From assembly GCF_964340395.1 (NCBI RefSeq), contig NC_135554.1, positions 27,706,592 through 27,770,591 of the forward strand: a DNA stretch of 64,000 bases. Reading direction: 5' to 3'. Position 1 is the stretch's first letter. Every line of letters starts with the position of its first letter. The notes beneath the pieces are model-generated. The model made no database searches. It worked only from the letters and a program-made list of their open reading frames with translations, and was not told the DNA's origin. Of the stretch, positions 48,800 to 61,317 are shown in pieces. This stretch comes from Glandiceps talaboti. Lineage: Eukaryota; Hemichordata; Enteropneusta; Spengelidae. Both the position numbers and the translations under genes were made by a program.

Positions 48800-51700
48800 C
48801 AGAGTTGATATTACAGTTTCGTAAATAACCTGTGAAGCAAATACTTCGACCAAAAGGTCACGATGGGGTTAACACAAATGTGTACTGAACTTCAAAGAAC
48901 CATTGATGTTCTTTATGAGGTTAAAGCCCAGTAGCAAAGCCCCCTCCCCCGAGGCTTGGCCGAGTTAACCACAAATATTGCGAAGTTTTGAAAATAAATT
49001 TTATCGCTAATTGGAGCACCGCCCCTTGTCATACAACGGTGACATGTCAGATTACGGCGCACGACGAAGAAAAGCAAAAGTCAACTGGGTACTTTGTTAT
49101 GCAAAAACTTAACATCTTTTCTCTTCACATCCAATTTGATCGGTTTTGTTCTGGCCCATTCTTTGGGCTTCTATTCCATCTAACGCACCATGGCCCCTCA
49201 GCCCTTGTGTTTCTGACAATCAAACTTTAGGATAACCATTTTTTTTTAATTTGGAAATGTCTCTCGTCAACATCTAAAATAGTTGCCATGGGGAACTGTA
49301 TATATTATTAAATATAATAATGAACTGGTCTTATTTGTGCTGCTTTAATTTCAATGTTATATACCTTTTGGGGGCAAAAAGTTGTTTGGGTGCGAATTTT
49401 CACGCATAGAGAGTGAAAAAGTTTTCGTATGGCTACGTAGGAAAAGAACGAAGTACAAGTTGGCAGTGAGCACAAACTTTGACGAAGATAAAGGGCCCTT
49501 TGTGAGCATGCATTGTGGTGTTATTTCTAGGGATTGAGACATTCAACATTATGCAGGCTGTCCCAGCATGTGGTCTATATTTCAAGAAAGGGAGGCTCTA
49601 ATTACATGTCACATTGGAAAGCATCCCCTTTCAACCTGGGTGGCCCGAATTTATTCAAGTCTCATCGTGTATCGTATTACCGTTATTCTGGCACGCCCAT
49701 TACACAGTCCTGCCGTACAGTGGGGTGTCACAGTGAAAAGCGCACCCAATGTGCTCTCACGTCAAATGTACTTGAAGACAACCACAGACTAGAAAGCTGC
49801 ATTTCAAAAGATTTGATTGACAGTGCATTTCTGCGGTGTCTTGCTGTGCTATGGACAAGTGAAATCGATCAGTGTTCATACTGTTCGCACTGCAAATGAT
49901 ACATGTACATCAAACTCCACAACGTGTTTACTTGTGTTGCCTAGTCCAGATCTATGGCGGGAAAATGACGCTGCTCTGCAAGAGTTGTGGCGTGTTTTTA
50001 CTTTAAAAAAATTATAAGTAGCCGACATGATAAAATGTGAAGGTTGCAGACTATGCAAGTAATCACGTGATACATAGTAATCACTTTGTTTTACTCGAGT
50101 AAATTTCAACACTTTTCGATCAATTTGGCGTGTCAATAAAATACCTCTTGCCGACGTTTTTATTGTGTCAGCTAAGCTCTCTCATTTTTTAGTTATTTTT
50201 CGCATTTTCGGCTTTCGTGTTTTTTTACTAAAGACAACAAAATCAGATAAATAGAAAGTTCACGATTTACTCTGTATTTCCTGATTCGGCGTAAGTTTCT
50301 GCTACAGGAAATAAAAAGGCGAATTTAAGTCCACGTTGTGCAAATATTGCAAAAAATTAACATACTCTTTTAAACTTTGAGCTAGTTTTGTTTTTCACTT
50401 TAATATCTGTTCTTGTTTATTCGTCTTTCATTGTATGACAAAAGAAATGCGAAGATGGGAATCATACTGAAAACTTATGATTTGAAAAGCCTCGCAAAGA
50501 AAGGTTTCTGTCCGGCGGAATGACCAGTGCCTTTGGAAAGGAAGGGATAACCTTATAATAGTCAGGAAATATTAACGAGTGAAACCAATGTAGCGAGCGG
50601 AAGTCGACGATTGCACTACTTTGGGTAGAGCATGAGGGCTACGACGAGTGCATGATGCACAATCATACAAGTAACGACATTGTCTACACAGTAACAACAA
50701 GCGGGAAATCTTTTTTTCCTATCCACAAAAGCATTAGTCACTACACCGTCACTGATACATACAATAGCTCATCAGTCCCCTTATCTAACAAACAGTCTGA
50801 GTCGCCTGTTTTAGTTAAATGACAACACACACAAGGACCCAAATGGACTTCAAGATACTCTCGATAATGTAGAGTTAATAGATCGTGTAAACAATAGCAG
50901 ATTTGACGGTGTGAGTGCACAACTTATTCATTCGTTCGTTCTTTCATTAATTCATTCATTCATTCGTTCGTTCTTTCATCACGATTGTATTTACAAATAG
51001 ACCAGCAGGTGAATTTCGTTCGGTGACGCACATGCAACTTTAGTGCCAGTGACCATATTGTCGGATAATACAGTAAAGTCGAACTTTCCGAGTCGAAAAG
51101 TAGCCGTGCGCATTCGTACACTGGTAGTTGAATAGGTGAATCTGTATATCATGTATACGGACAGCGATGATAGGAAGTATCCGAATGTCGACAAACCTAA
51201 TTAAATTAGTACTAGTGATTGGACAATGGAATATAACAGCCCCTAAATAGCCAATTATCGTTAATTTTACCTTCAGCAAATATTTCAAATGGTTCGAATG
51301 GTTCTTTCCTGATACTTTCATAGAAAGTAAACCGTCGACGAAAGAGAGGAGTAGTTAATATGATATATTATGGTAATACACACTTGTCAGCATTTGTGGT
51401 TATATTTCAGTTGAGCGTCTATAAGACTATATGCACTGCTTGAAAGCAAGCACGATACTGAGGATATTGATGATAAACAAACGAAAGATATGAGAGCTCT
51501 TTAGACAAAAAAATCAGGCGAGAAGTTCTTCAGTGACAGTTAAAAAGTCGTCAAGTAAAGTAAAATTGAAATGTAGACACAATTCAGACTAGAACGTCGG
51601 ACTGGTAAAGAATTTAATGGTTTCAAAGTATCGCCTTGAATAAGTCGTCGAAGAAATGAAAAAAGTGAACTTACGTCACCGTCGGCCTCAAGAAGTTATA

Positions 51701-52080
51701 CCCTAAATGCTCGATCGAATCGCGATGGCACCCCCACACCCCCACCCCCAAGCTTGCGCTATTGGAAGTCAAGTACAATTATAAAAAATACTAGTGATAA
51801 TTGCAGATTGGATTGTAGGCAGTGTAATAACAGTTCATGGAAAAACACGATTTTACTTTTGAAAACAGTTTTTCTTAAGTGTCTTTGTAAGAGGGTGGGA
51901 ACTGAGGTGATTCCTTTCAATTTTAACTAATATCATGACAAATCTGCTTAGTCAGTTAAAGATGACCATTGCATTGCATGGATTGCATTTTGATAAGTAC
52001 CGTTCCATATTGTTCAAGATATCTAAAGCATTAAATTCTGGATCAGCGGCCACACAGCCAATTTAAACTGTACTATATAC
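48800..52080. other. Intergenic, no gene recognised
   Basis: AT-rich with somewhat more CpG than the gene introns. Overlapping ORFs near 49534-50017 (up to 121 codons) show no recognisable domain. A short (ATTC)n-like duplication lies at 50928-50979. Confidence 0.7.
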
Positions 52081-52082
52081 TA

Positions 52083-52161
52083 TATCCATCCATCCATACA
52101 TCCATCCATCCATCCATCCATCCATCCATCCATACATACATACATACATACATACATACAT

Positions 52162-52192
<31 letters not shown>

Positions 52193-52355
52193 TACATACA
52201 CACACACACATACATACATACACACACACATACATACATACATACATACATACATACATACATACATACATACATACATGTGGATACATACATACATACA
52301 TACATACGCACACACTCGCGCGCGCACACAAACACACACACATATATATTATATA

Positions 52356-52447
<92 letters not shown>
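52083..52447. repeat. Compound microsatellite (CATC)n-(CATA)n-(CA)n-(TA)n
   Basis: (ATCC)n 52083-52132, (CATA)n with (CA)n interruptions to ~52307, CGCGCGCAC ~52317-52326, then about 50 TA units 52361-52444. All long ORFs here are repeat translations. Confidence 0.98.
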
Positions 52448-53452
52448 CTGGTAGCATCAAGATATTTATAAGCCTAGATAACCCGTCCACATCTGCAATG
52501 TTTTATTCACAAGTTTCATTACAAATCAAAATCCCATCCCATTATTCTACATACATGGTGAAATCCATCACCATCTTGTAAGCAGTTTCTTTACAACGAT
52601 ACCACTGTATATGTAGAGCTGAAAACGTAGCCTGTTTACGACTGAAAGATATCCAGTATGTTTACGAGTCGACAGAACGCTCAACTTAAATACGAGAAAT
52701 ATTGATAAATTGGTCGTTAAATTGCGCGAATTTTCAAAAGGAAAAATTTCTTAATAACTAAATATAATATATTGTTACTGAAATGATAATGATTATTATA
52801 ACTATTGTGTAGACCGCTCTTACTTTTCAATAAGTGTAGAAAAGAAGACTGAATTACGAATTTTTCGCCAACATCACGTCGTCAACGTCATACTATTTTC
52901 TGAATCTGAGTACCAATATCATAAATTTATAGTCCAAAAACACATTCTCGCATGCCAGATTCGTTTTTACCCATAGGACAACAAAAGTGTTTCCGATATA
53001 AATATGACTTCAGAAGATAGTTTGTAGAGAGGAATTTGTATTTGATTTTACTTCACATTTTTAAAAATTACTACCAAAGTAAGATACTCGTCTGTCGCAA
53101 TACTTCCGTAAGAGTTTGATGAGGTGTATAAGAAGTAAATGAAGCAGAAGACAATTCTAAGTTAAGTAGACGAACATGTTATGCAATCTGTACTGTTACA
53201 GTCTAGAAAGACCTGGTTTCTCTCTGGAAACGGTTTTTAATAAAATAAAGTGACTACAGATGAGGCAAAGGCATGGTGAAGGTGTACACAAAATAACTTG
53301 TTACCGTCATGTAAATGTCACGTGGAATGTTTTGGCGTGACTGACAGCAAATTTATTTTCGCATACCCCCCCCCCCCAAGCAAATTGCATCATAAATTGT
53401 CGAAATTAAACCCAGTTGAAATAAACTGGATACGTTTACATTTGGCCTAAAG
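52448..53452. other. Intergenic, nothing recognised
   Basis: AT-rich unique sequence. A short C run is at 53367-53379. Confidence 0.7.
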
Positions 53453-53778
53453 AAAAAAATGTTTTGTTCCGGTTACCCGACCCCACCTTAGTTTTTCACT
53501 GCCGACACTAAACCTTTTTTCACATATTCGAGAGAAAAAATAATAAAATCACGAAAATTGTGAAGTCTCCCCAGAAATAGTGGATGTGAAACTGACATCA
53601 GATAATATAAAACAGTTCTTCCAATATGTCTTATGGTTGTACATATGATGAGAAAAAACCAATAATAATGAGACCATATGGAAAGGAATGGAAAACGTAA
53701 CTACCTGAACTAGACACTCACATTTGACAAAATATATATTGAAATAACATTTTAAAATCTACTTACCCTACCTATTCT
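53453..53778 (-). mobile_element. Dispersed repeat, copy 2 (~320 bp, inverted relative to copy 1)
   Basis: The reverse complement aligns along its whole length with 37441-37740: GAATAGGTAGGGTAAGTAG, GTGAGTGTCTAGTTCAGGTA, GTTTTCCATT, GATGTCAGTTTC, GTGTCGGCAGTGAAAAACTA and GGTAACCGGAAC in order. Divergence of perhaps a fifth to a quarter plus indels, judged by eye. No ORF. Confidence 0.7.
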
Positions 53779-54957
53779 AAAATTGAGCGTAATTGGAACC
53801 ACATTTTTTTTTATTAGGCCTTTTAATATTGATGTTTTCTGGGAATCGGACTTTCCGAGACAGTGAAGCGGAAATGACGCAATCAAGAGGGCACTTGACG
53901 CAACTCAGGTATATCTCACAGCTCGCACACAAAGCCTCTAGAGACAATGCCGCAAAAGGCAGTATCTTTTTCCAGTTGAATGAACACGGAGTGATCTTTG
54001 CACTTTGCGGCACTATGACAAAACTAAGGAGGGTAACGAACTTTAGATTGTCGAGCGAGCGAGCGAGCGAGTGAGTGAGTGAGCGAGCGAGCGAGCGAGC
54101 GAGCAAGCAAGTGAACGAACGATCGACATACATGGAACCAGTCAATAGTGTGGTTCGAGCCCGGGGTGGCGGCTGAGTTCGAGCCCTGCCGAAGCTATCT
54201 CACAAAACTTGATGTTGCGACTCCCACAGAAATACACTCAATCGGACCACAGTACAGGAATGTTGTAGATCATTCGAAAAGATATCACTTTCATTTCTAA
54301 ACGTGTATCCACTCAGTGACTGTCCCTTTTAATTGACGATATCTGTACCAAACTTTATCCAGATCACCGATAGACTGACTATGCACTATTGAGATAAGAT
54401 CTGGTATGCCATGCTTCAATGTATATATGTAAAGATACGCTTTGAAATAAAATAAAAAATGATGAACGTAACGGAACTTTTATACCCCTTCCAAATGTTA
54501 CCTGTTGAGGCGTCGTAAATGTTAATATAACCCTTTGCCGCTCCCGGACCTGGGTTGTAACGATAATTATAAGTATAGTGTTTAGTTCAAACCACCAATT
54601 TCGCAGTCAGTACCGTCGGAATTAACCTTCAAAGGATCTTCGAACTGAAATTATTTTGCGGAAAAAAAATTGATTTTGTGATATCAATTACTTTTTGTTT
54701 TGCAAGAATAGCACAAGATTGATCAATTACTATACACAACATAAACTGTGAAAAAACATTATTGATAGTTTACAATTCAGTTCCTATGTCCTTGAATAAT
54801 AAGCTCCGTAGACGATGGCATGGCACGAGGAAAGATGAATCGAACACTAATCGACCACTTGTGACAGTGTAGACGTTCCATGTTTCCCTTAACTGCAGTC
54901 CCCCTTTCGCATTTAACATTTATTTCGCCCCCCCCACCCCCTTACACAAACCAGCTT
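53779..54957. other. Intergenic with (GAGC)n
   Basis: (GAGC)n-type repeat at 54052-54108. The 122-codon minus-strand ORF (53777-54145) runs through this repeat and is not credible. Nothing else recognised. Confidence 0.7.
54052..54108. repeat. (GAGC/GAGT)n microsatellite
   Basis: About 14 tetranucleotide units with GAGT and AAGC variants. Confidence 0.95.
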
Positions 54958-54992
54958 ACACACACACACGCACGCACGCACGCACGCACGCA

Positions 54993-55050
<58 letters not shown>
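54958..55050. repeat. (CA)n-(CACG)n-(CT)n compound microsatellite
   Basis: (AC)5, then seven ACGC-type units, then about 28 CT units, contiguous. Confidence 0.97.
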
Positions 55051-55051
<1 letters not shown>

Positions 55052-58000
55052 GCATATCACAAGTAGAGCTGAAATTCTACATTGCAAGCGACATGGCATT
55101 GGTCTTGGCGCAGCGTGGGGTGGATGCATATAATATTGTGATGTGTACTTGTGGTTGTAAAATCTTTGGAACAATTATAGGTAAACATGTTCATTCCTCA
55201 CCCGTAAAGTTAGTAAATCCAAGTGTATCATATCCACAATGAATACGTTCGAGAACGTCAGTCCTCGGCCATTGGTCAAATACAACTTGACTCACACTAC
55301 AACTGTGAGAATATTGGATCTTCGAACTCCCGTTTTCTACAACGCTTTCACCACACACACACTTTGACCATGGGAACATGTACACTAACTGGTGAACTTG
55401 AGAGCTCTCAACAATACCACAAGAATCAATTCGAATTCGAATAAGTTTCCAACAGGAAGATTAGATGGTGTCGTTGTTGTTGTTGTTGTTTACAATATAA
55501 TACTATGCTAGATAGTGGTTGTGATGACGAAGAGTGTTGGAAGATATAAAGTAACGATGAAGATGTACAAATATGCAAGAGCCTTCCCAGTCGACAGTAT
55601 CGGATTTAGACTTCTTTTCCACAGATACTGTACTGATGACTGTTACGGTAGTAGTGGGGGATACGGCAACGTCGGTGACTCCGTCTTAAGGAATTGTGAC
55701 GGATAGACTATTTCTGGTCACTCTGCAACACTTAACAATTTTGCAATCTAATGTTGTGATCCGGACGAGGAGTGAGTTTAGCGGTATTTACTCCATTAGG
55801 CGCCACTTTCGATGGACTCTTTCTCTGTTCATTCCTCTAAAGTACAACACATGTCTCCAGTCTGTTATCATTGACCAAATAGCTTTCTGGCCCGAAGACG
55901 TTCACTGCAAACACTTTTATTCCGCCGACTGTGGTTGTGTGTTTATATATAGTTTACTCCAAGCGATTCAGTGGTGAAACTCGACAACGTTGTTGACCAG
56001 ATGGCCTAACTTGACTAAACCAGGTGCGCTCCACCTAATACGCTCTCGTGATTTCTGATAGAATATCCTTACTTCGTGACAAATCTAAAATACCCCAGTC
56101 AGTTTTTGACATAAACAATCGACTCTGAGCTCACGGTTATTATTGAAGAAGAGAAAACATAATATTGAGTATTTGCTAAATCGATGTATGAAAGAACACG
56201 AGACGTGCTTACGTAAAGACGATTTTGTTGCGTGGCAGTACGACGCTTTGTTTGGAATTTGGCTAACTTTGCTTCTGTGTGGTCCCAAGTTTACGCCACC
56301 AAGCGAAAGAAATATTCATAAAGCAATTGGATAAATTTCCCTTGACTTGCGATTATTTATCTCTGTAAATACACAGATAGTATTTTCTGGCGACAGCATG
56401 GTACACTATCACTGATAAATTAGTGATGTTTGTAAGGAGGATTGTGGTTGAAGTGCGTTCACAGACACTTTCTTGTTTTAGGAGCTAGTGAATATACATC
56501 AATGATGCGCCATTTGACCCGACAAGGATAATCGCATCACACGAACAAGTGTCCTCTTACCTGCGCACTTGGCGCCTTTATCCTCTTTTTGACATTAACT
56601 GGGCTTATCACAGAAAAGAAGAAATAACACCTCCGGGAAAAACAAGACGTTTAATGATTTTGCCTGTAATCAATTTCTCATCTCGGCAGATTGAGATCGC
56701 AGCGTCTGTTACCAAACAAAAACTTTGGGAGAAGAGTCGCGACAATTTTACACCTTGAACGCTGAAAGTAGTACTCTCCAAATAACAATTATGACAAATC
56801 CTTCAAATCACATGGGCGTAATTACGGTTCTCTCAATTCTCCACAAAAAAACTCATCAAATTTAACTTGCACGGTTTCACTCTAATCGTTGGTGTACAAC
56901 CTTCACTTAATCTGAATTTGTCCTACTTTAAAAGCACTAAAATGAATATCTCACACAAAAGCGTTTGGGTTCGGTACTTTCTCGGGGGACAATTTCCGCG
57001 TAAAGCGTCCATGCTGACCTTGGGCACTCCAGTAGGTAGTAAAACAGTACTTTTCCCATCTTTAGGAATATTCAGATTATCCGGTTCTTACAATGTTGAC
57101 TTGCATTCGCAATCGTAAGCTGGTTTGTATAGAAGTCGAGGACAAGTCAACAATGGAACTTGGACTTGGATTACGACAACCAACTTATTATATTCTTCGT
57201 CCTTCAACTTTGACGACGTGGTGTATGGATATACTAGCGGCATATCACGTATTAAATATCTCGTAATTTGTACCACACACACCTTAACAAGGTCTAACAT
57301 GAAATTCTGGTTCCCTTTTTTCAAGGAGGGGTAGCATATGCAAAGATGGGTAAAAACATCCCCATCAAAATCAAGGCACATTTCAATCTATATGTACCAG
57401 TATGTACATGGCAATAAAACACTTGTCATATCATATATCATCTTTATGCCTAAGTCTAAGGCTGATTCTACTACATGCCTACCACCGGACACAATGTAAG
57501 ATACATTCACGTGAAACATTAGAAGAAGTGTGTGGCATAAAAAATTCGAATCTATTTTTCAATTACAGGCTGGGAATTTTATGGCAAATCAAGAACATCG
57601 ATGGAAAGTTATTTGTAACGCCGTTTATATCAATTTTCATATTTACTTTGTTGCGTATTAAAACAGCCGGGAAGTTGTTTTCCAGCCCTTTCAACCTTGC
57701 ACAACACAGTACAGCACAGGCAACACTCTTTGTTTGTTTTCGATTTGGGTGGCGCCCTCTACCTCGATTTGTCACAGAAGGCCCGGGTAATGAAACCGTT
57801 TTGAAAACATGTTTGTTTTAAGTGAAAACCCCCCGAATAAACATGGCATGTGTTCATAAGTACTGTCTTCTGTCATTTCCTAGATATGGAAGATACATAA
57901 AAAAGTTGCGATACTTCAAACTATGGCTGCAATCAGTCGCATTTTGTACATCAGTGTTGTCTAATGTGCAGGTGTCAGAGAATTTCACCACAAGGTATAA

Positions 58001-58401
58001 GTGCGGTTCACTCACATTTATACATACATACATGCGCTTTCTTATTGATATTGCAACACAAAGTTACTACCTTCACAACCAAATTGGCACTGACAATCAG
58101 GATAATAAAATTATTTGTCACAAAAAAAAGTTCCTCTCATATGTATTGCTGAACTGCAAAATAGTCAGTGGATCAAGATCATCCTGAAACCAATAATTCA
58201 AACTGACGACTAAACATAGTACCTATCAGGCAGACAGACTAAAACGGGCACTATGAAAGGCGGATGGACACACACGTAAACACATACATCCCGACATCCA
58301 GCACGTTATTAGTGATAACTTTTACATTACGAAATGCCCCTTTTTCGGTCAATCTTATGTAACATACCAAACCGACTCTACTTTTCTCCTCTGTGCCAAT
58401 C
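55051..58401. other. Intergenic, no gene recognised
   Basis: It contains (GTT)n at 55471-55490 and the AGAGGGCGC core (reverse) at 57752-57760. ORFs at 55696-55977, 57402-57821 and 57822-58187 (plus) have no recognisable domains. Confidence 0.65.
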
Positions 58402-58545
58402 AAACATCACACTAATATACACCTGTATACCATGTACCAAACATCACACAAATATACACCTGTATCAAACATCACACAAATATACACCTGTATACCATGT
58501 ACCAAACATCACACTAATATACACCTGTATACCATGTACCAAACA
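58402..58545. repeat. Short tandem repeat of ~39 bp, about 4 copies
   Basis: Unit CATCACAC(A/T)AATATACACC then TGTATACCATGTACCAAA; one copy lacks ACCATGTAC. Adjacent copies are otherwise nearly identical. Confidence 0.93.
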
Positions 58546-59239
58546 CAGGAAGTGCACACAAGATTGTGTGAACAGCCAAAACACGGCGAAATTTTGCGTG
58601 GGAAATGTGGCAGCTTACACAAGGAATCTTTAATTTGCATAAGCTTGACGTCATTTTCAATACGAAATGGGGGCGTTGACCCCCCAGATATATTGAGCTG
58701 CGATTTAATATGGCATTTACAAAAACAAGTGCAGGAAGTTACTTCCATATTCTCATGAGCATCTATTGATGTCCGGATGATCTGATCCTCACCTTTGTAT
58801 CAGGTGCACGTATAACCTATATTTACCGTCCAATCTTCCATTCGTTAGTGACATACGTTGGGAGCCTTAGTGGTACATTCTGTGACGATGCCTTTGGTTG
58901 GACTACTATTGCACCTTACTTGCATCCTTTCAACTCATAATAGTTATCATTTTCTTTAGGGGTACACCATCATTCTTATATGGGGGGGGGGGCGGAGAAT
59001 TTTTGAAAAAAAAACTGTCTCAGGACAAATGTGGAGAAAAATATTTCTGAAAATATCTTATGCTTCCGGAATATGCAGGTACATTTGTCTTTTGCCTTTT
59101 AACGATTCTCGGAAAAGGCTTACGCTAACAGTTGGCAAATACCAAACCAAAACACTAACATCAGATGAAACGGTATACATGTATATCGAACTAGATAGCA
59201 TTCTCACAGCCATACATTTTATTCTAGATGTATCTCTCA

Positions 59240-59266
59240 GATATGTATGTGTGCGTGTTTGTGCGC

Positions 59267-59297
<31 letters not shown>

Positions 59298-59377
59298 TTT
59301 GTTTGTTTGCTTGTTTGTTTGTGAGTGAGCGTATGTATGTATGTATGTATGTATGTATGTATGTATGTATGTATGTG

Positions 59378-59409
<32 letters not shown>

Positions 59410-59414
59410 TGCGC

Positions 59415-59445
<31 letters not shown>

Positions 59446-59456
59446 TGTGTGTGTGG
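59240..59456. repeat. (TG)n-(TTTG)n-(GTAT)n-(GCGT)n compound microsatellite
   Basis: A contiguous succession of alternating purine-pyrimidine simple repeats with GCGTGC and CGCGCGTG tracts. Flanking 58546-59239 and 59457-60174 hold no recognised feature except a G run at 58982-58991. Confidence 0.97.
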
Positions 59457-60174
59457 CATGTGTACCCGCGCGCACATGGCGCATGTGCGTGAGTGTGCAT
59501 AGAGCTGTCATCATATTGCTTTACCAGGTGATTATTATAAATTCATTTAATTTATTTGTCGGATCTGAAACGATTTGCTTCGATGACATTTCCCACTGTT
59601 CAATAGTACACAGAATTCAAACGTTGCAAGTCATACAGGATAAGCGTATCAACTTAATTGAAAGGTGTGAGATTTGCCAAAGGTCAATGACATAGCCCGC
59701 CTACTAATGCCACGGAATCCGTTGAGTTACGTGTATAGCAAGTCCCCCTAGCTCACCACTTGTTTATACACATTCTGTGATTGTGAGTCGAAAGACATGA
59801 ATTCCAAAGTTATGGTGCATTTACATACATGGAATAAAATAAATGGTTTTCCACGGACGTCGGCACCTTATGTTGTGGTTTATCCACCACACATGCAAGA
59901 ATTTTATAGTACTGTAGATAACGATTAACACTTTTGAAAAGTTTGTGTATTTGTCACTAGCTATAGATATAGCTTAGTAAAGCACTTTATAACATTTAAA
60001 ACATACACAAAGGCATCAATTTGCATCTTTAAGCTTACCCCTAATTAGTACTATACTAACCTAGTCTATAGTCCGTGCACTCGTAAACATGTCTTCTTTG
60101 AGTATACATGTCGTCAGTGAACAAAAATTTCAAAAACGGTTTACTTTATTCGGCAATACAATTAAGTTAGCTTT

Positions 60175-60822
60175 TAGTGTCGTGTACTGTATTCTACTGT
60201 ATGTATGTCACAATACCATTGGTTGGTTTTAGTTGGCCAGTGTCGTGTACTGTATTCTACTGTATGTATGTCACAATACCATTGGTTGGTTTTAGTTGGC
60301 CAGTGTCGTGTACTGTATTCTACTGTATGTATGTCACAATACCATTGGTTGGTTTTAGTTGGCCAGTGTCGTGTACTGTATTCTACTGTATGTATGTCAC
60401 AATACCATTGGTTGGTTTTAGTTGGCCAGTGTCGTGTACTGTATTCTACTGTATGTATGTCACAATACCATTGGTTGGTTTTAGTTGGCCAGTGTCGTGT
60501 ACTGTATTCTACTGTATGTATGTCACAATACCATTGGTTGGTTTTAGTTGGCCAGTGTCGTGTACTGTATTCTACTGTATGTATGTCACAATACCATTGG
60601 TTGGTTTTAGTTGGCCAGTGTCGTGTACTGTATTCTACTGTATGTATGTCACAATACTATTGGTTGGTTTTAGTTGGCCAGTGTCGTGTACTGTATTCTA
60701 CTGTATGTATATCACAATACCATTGGTTGGTTTTAGTTGGCCAGTGTCGTGTACTGTATTCTACTGTATGTATATCACAATACCATTGGTTGGTTTTAGT
60801 TGGCCAGTGTCGTGTACTGTAG
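60175..60822. repeat. 63-bp minisatellite, 10 copies plus a partial, nearly identical
   Basis: Period 63 bp from TGTCGTGTACTGTATTCTAC through GTATGTATGTCACAATACCA to TTGGTTGGTTTTAGTTGGCC. Copies differ only by ACTATT in copy 8 and TATATC in copies 9 and 10. Because 63 is divisible by 3, frames stay open for 205-238 codons; this is a by-product, with no start context, splice signals or known protein match. Confidence 0.97.
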
Positions 60823-61078
60823 CATCTCATTCTAGCCTACGTAATTTGTATATTTTCATTTCTATCTGTAGAAGAGTTCAATACCCTCTATAATTCTGCG
60901 CCTTAATTATAAATATTCCTTTACTTTTTTTCATCAAGACAAATAATGTTTAATCTTATTTCTTTGACCCAAAATAAGAGTAAGCCGTTAATAATTTGAA
61001 TATACGAGAAAATATTTCGAAAGGGGTTGTATAAATGTGAGTTTACCATCAACATGTTTGTGTATTTGACAGACTGTT

Positions 61079-61132
61079 CACAGCAGGGTGGGTATACAGA
61101 CGCGTCACAGCAGGGTAGGTATACAGACGCGT
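61079..61132. repeat. 27-bp direct duplication
   Basis: Two copies of CACAGCAGGGTGGGTATACA plus GACGCGT, one G/A difference. Confidence 0.95.
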
Positions 61133-61317
61133 CACCAAATTGATTAGGAAGCCTGACAAAAACTTTATCTTCACACTGAAAATTATACATGACATAACTC
61201 TGATATGAGATAATTTATTAAATTTCATATCATGGTGTACATTATATGAAGGACAACGAATCACACAATGGCATAAGCTTTTTGTATAAAAGTTGCAGAT
61301 GTAACATTTAATTGTAT

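Noticed and set aside
49534-49899. 121-codon plus-strand ORF
   Set aside because: No recognisable domain; overlapping ORFs in other frames have similar lengths, which argues for chance.
52063-52490. Cys/Val/Met/Tyr-rich ORFs up to 136 codons
   Set aside because: Translations of the compound microsatellite.
57402-58187. Two adjacent plus-strand ORFs (139 and 121 codons)
   Set aside because: No recognisable domain or codon-use signal; they could be chance ORFs in intergenic DNA, so not called as genes.
59058-59695. ORFs up to 155 codons on both strands
   Set aside because: They are open through the alternating GT/GTAT repeat only; the non-repeat ends show no domain.
60177-60893. Plus-strand ORF of 238 codons with a 21-residue repeat
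   Set aside because: By-product of the 63-bp minisatellite; a second frame is open too, and there is no non-repeat domain, start context or splice evidence.
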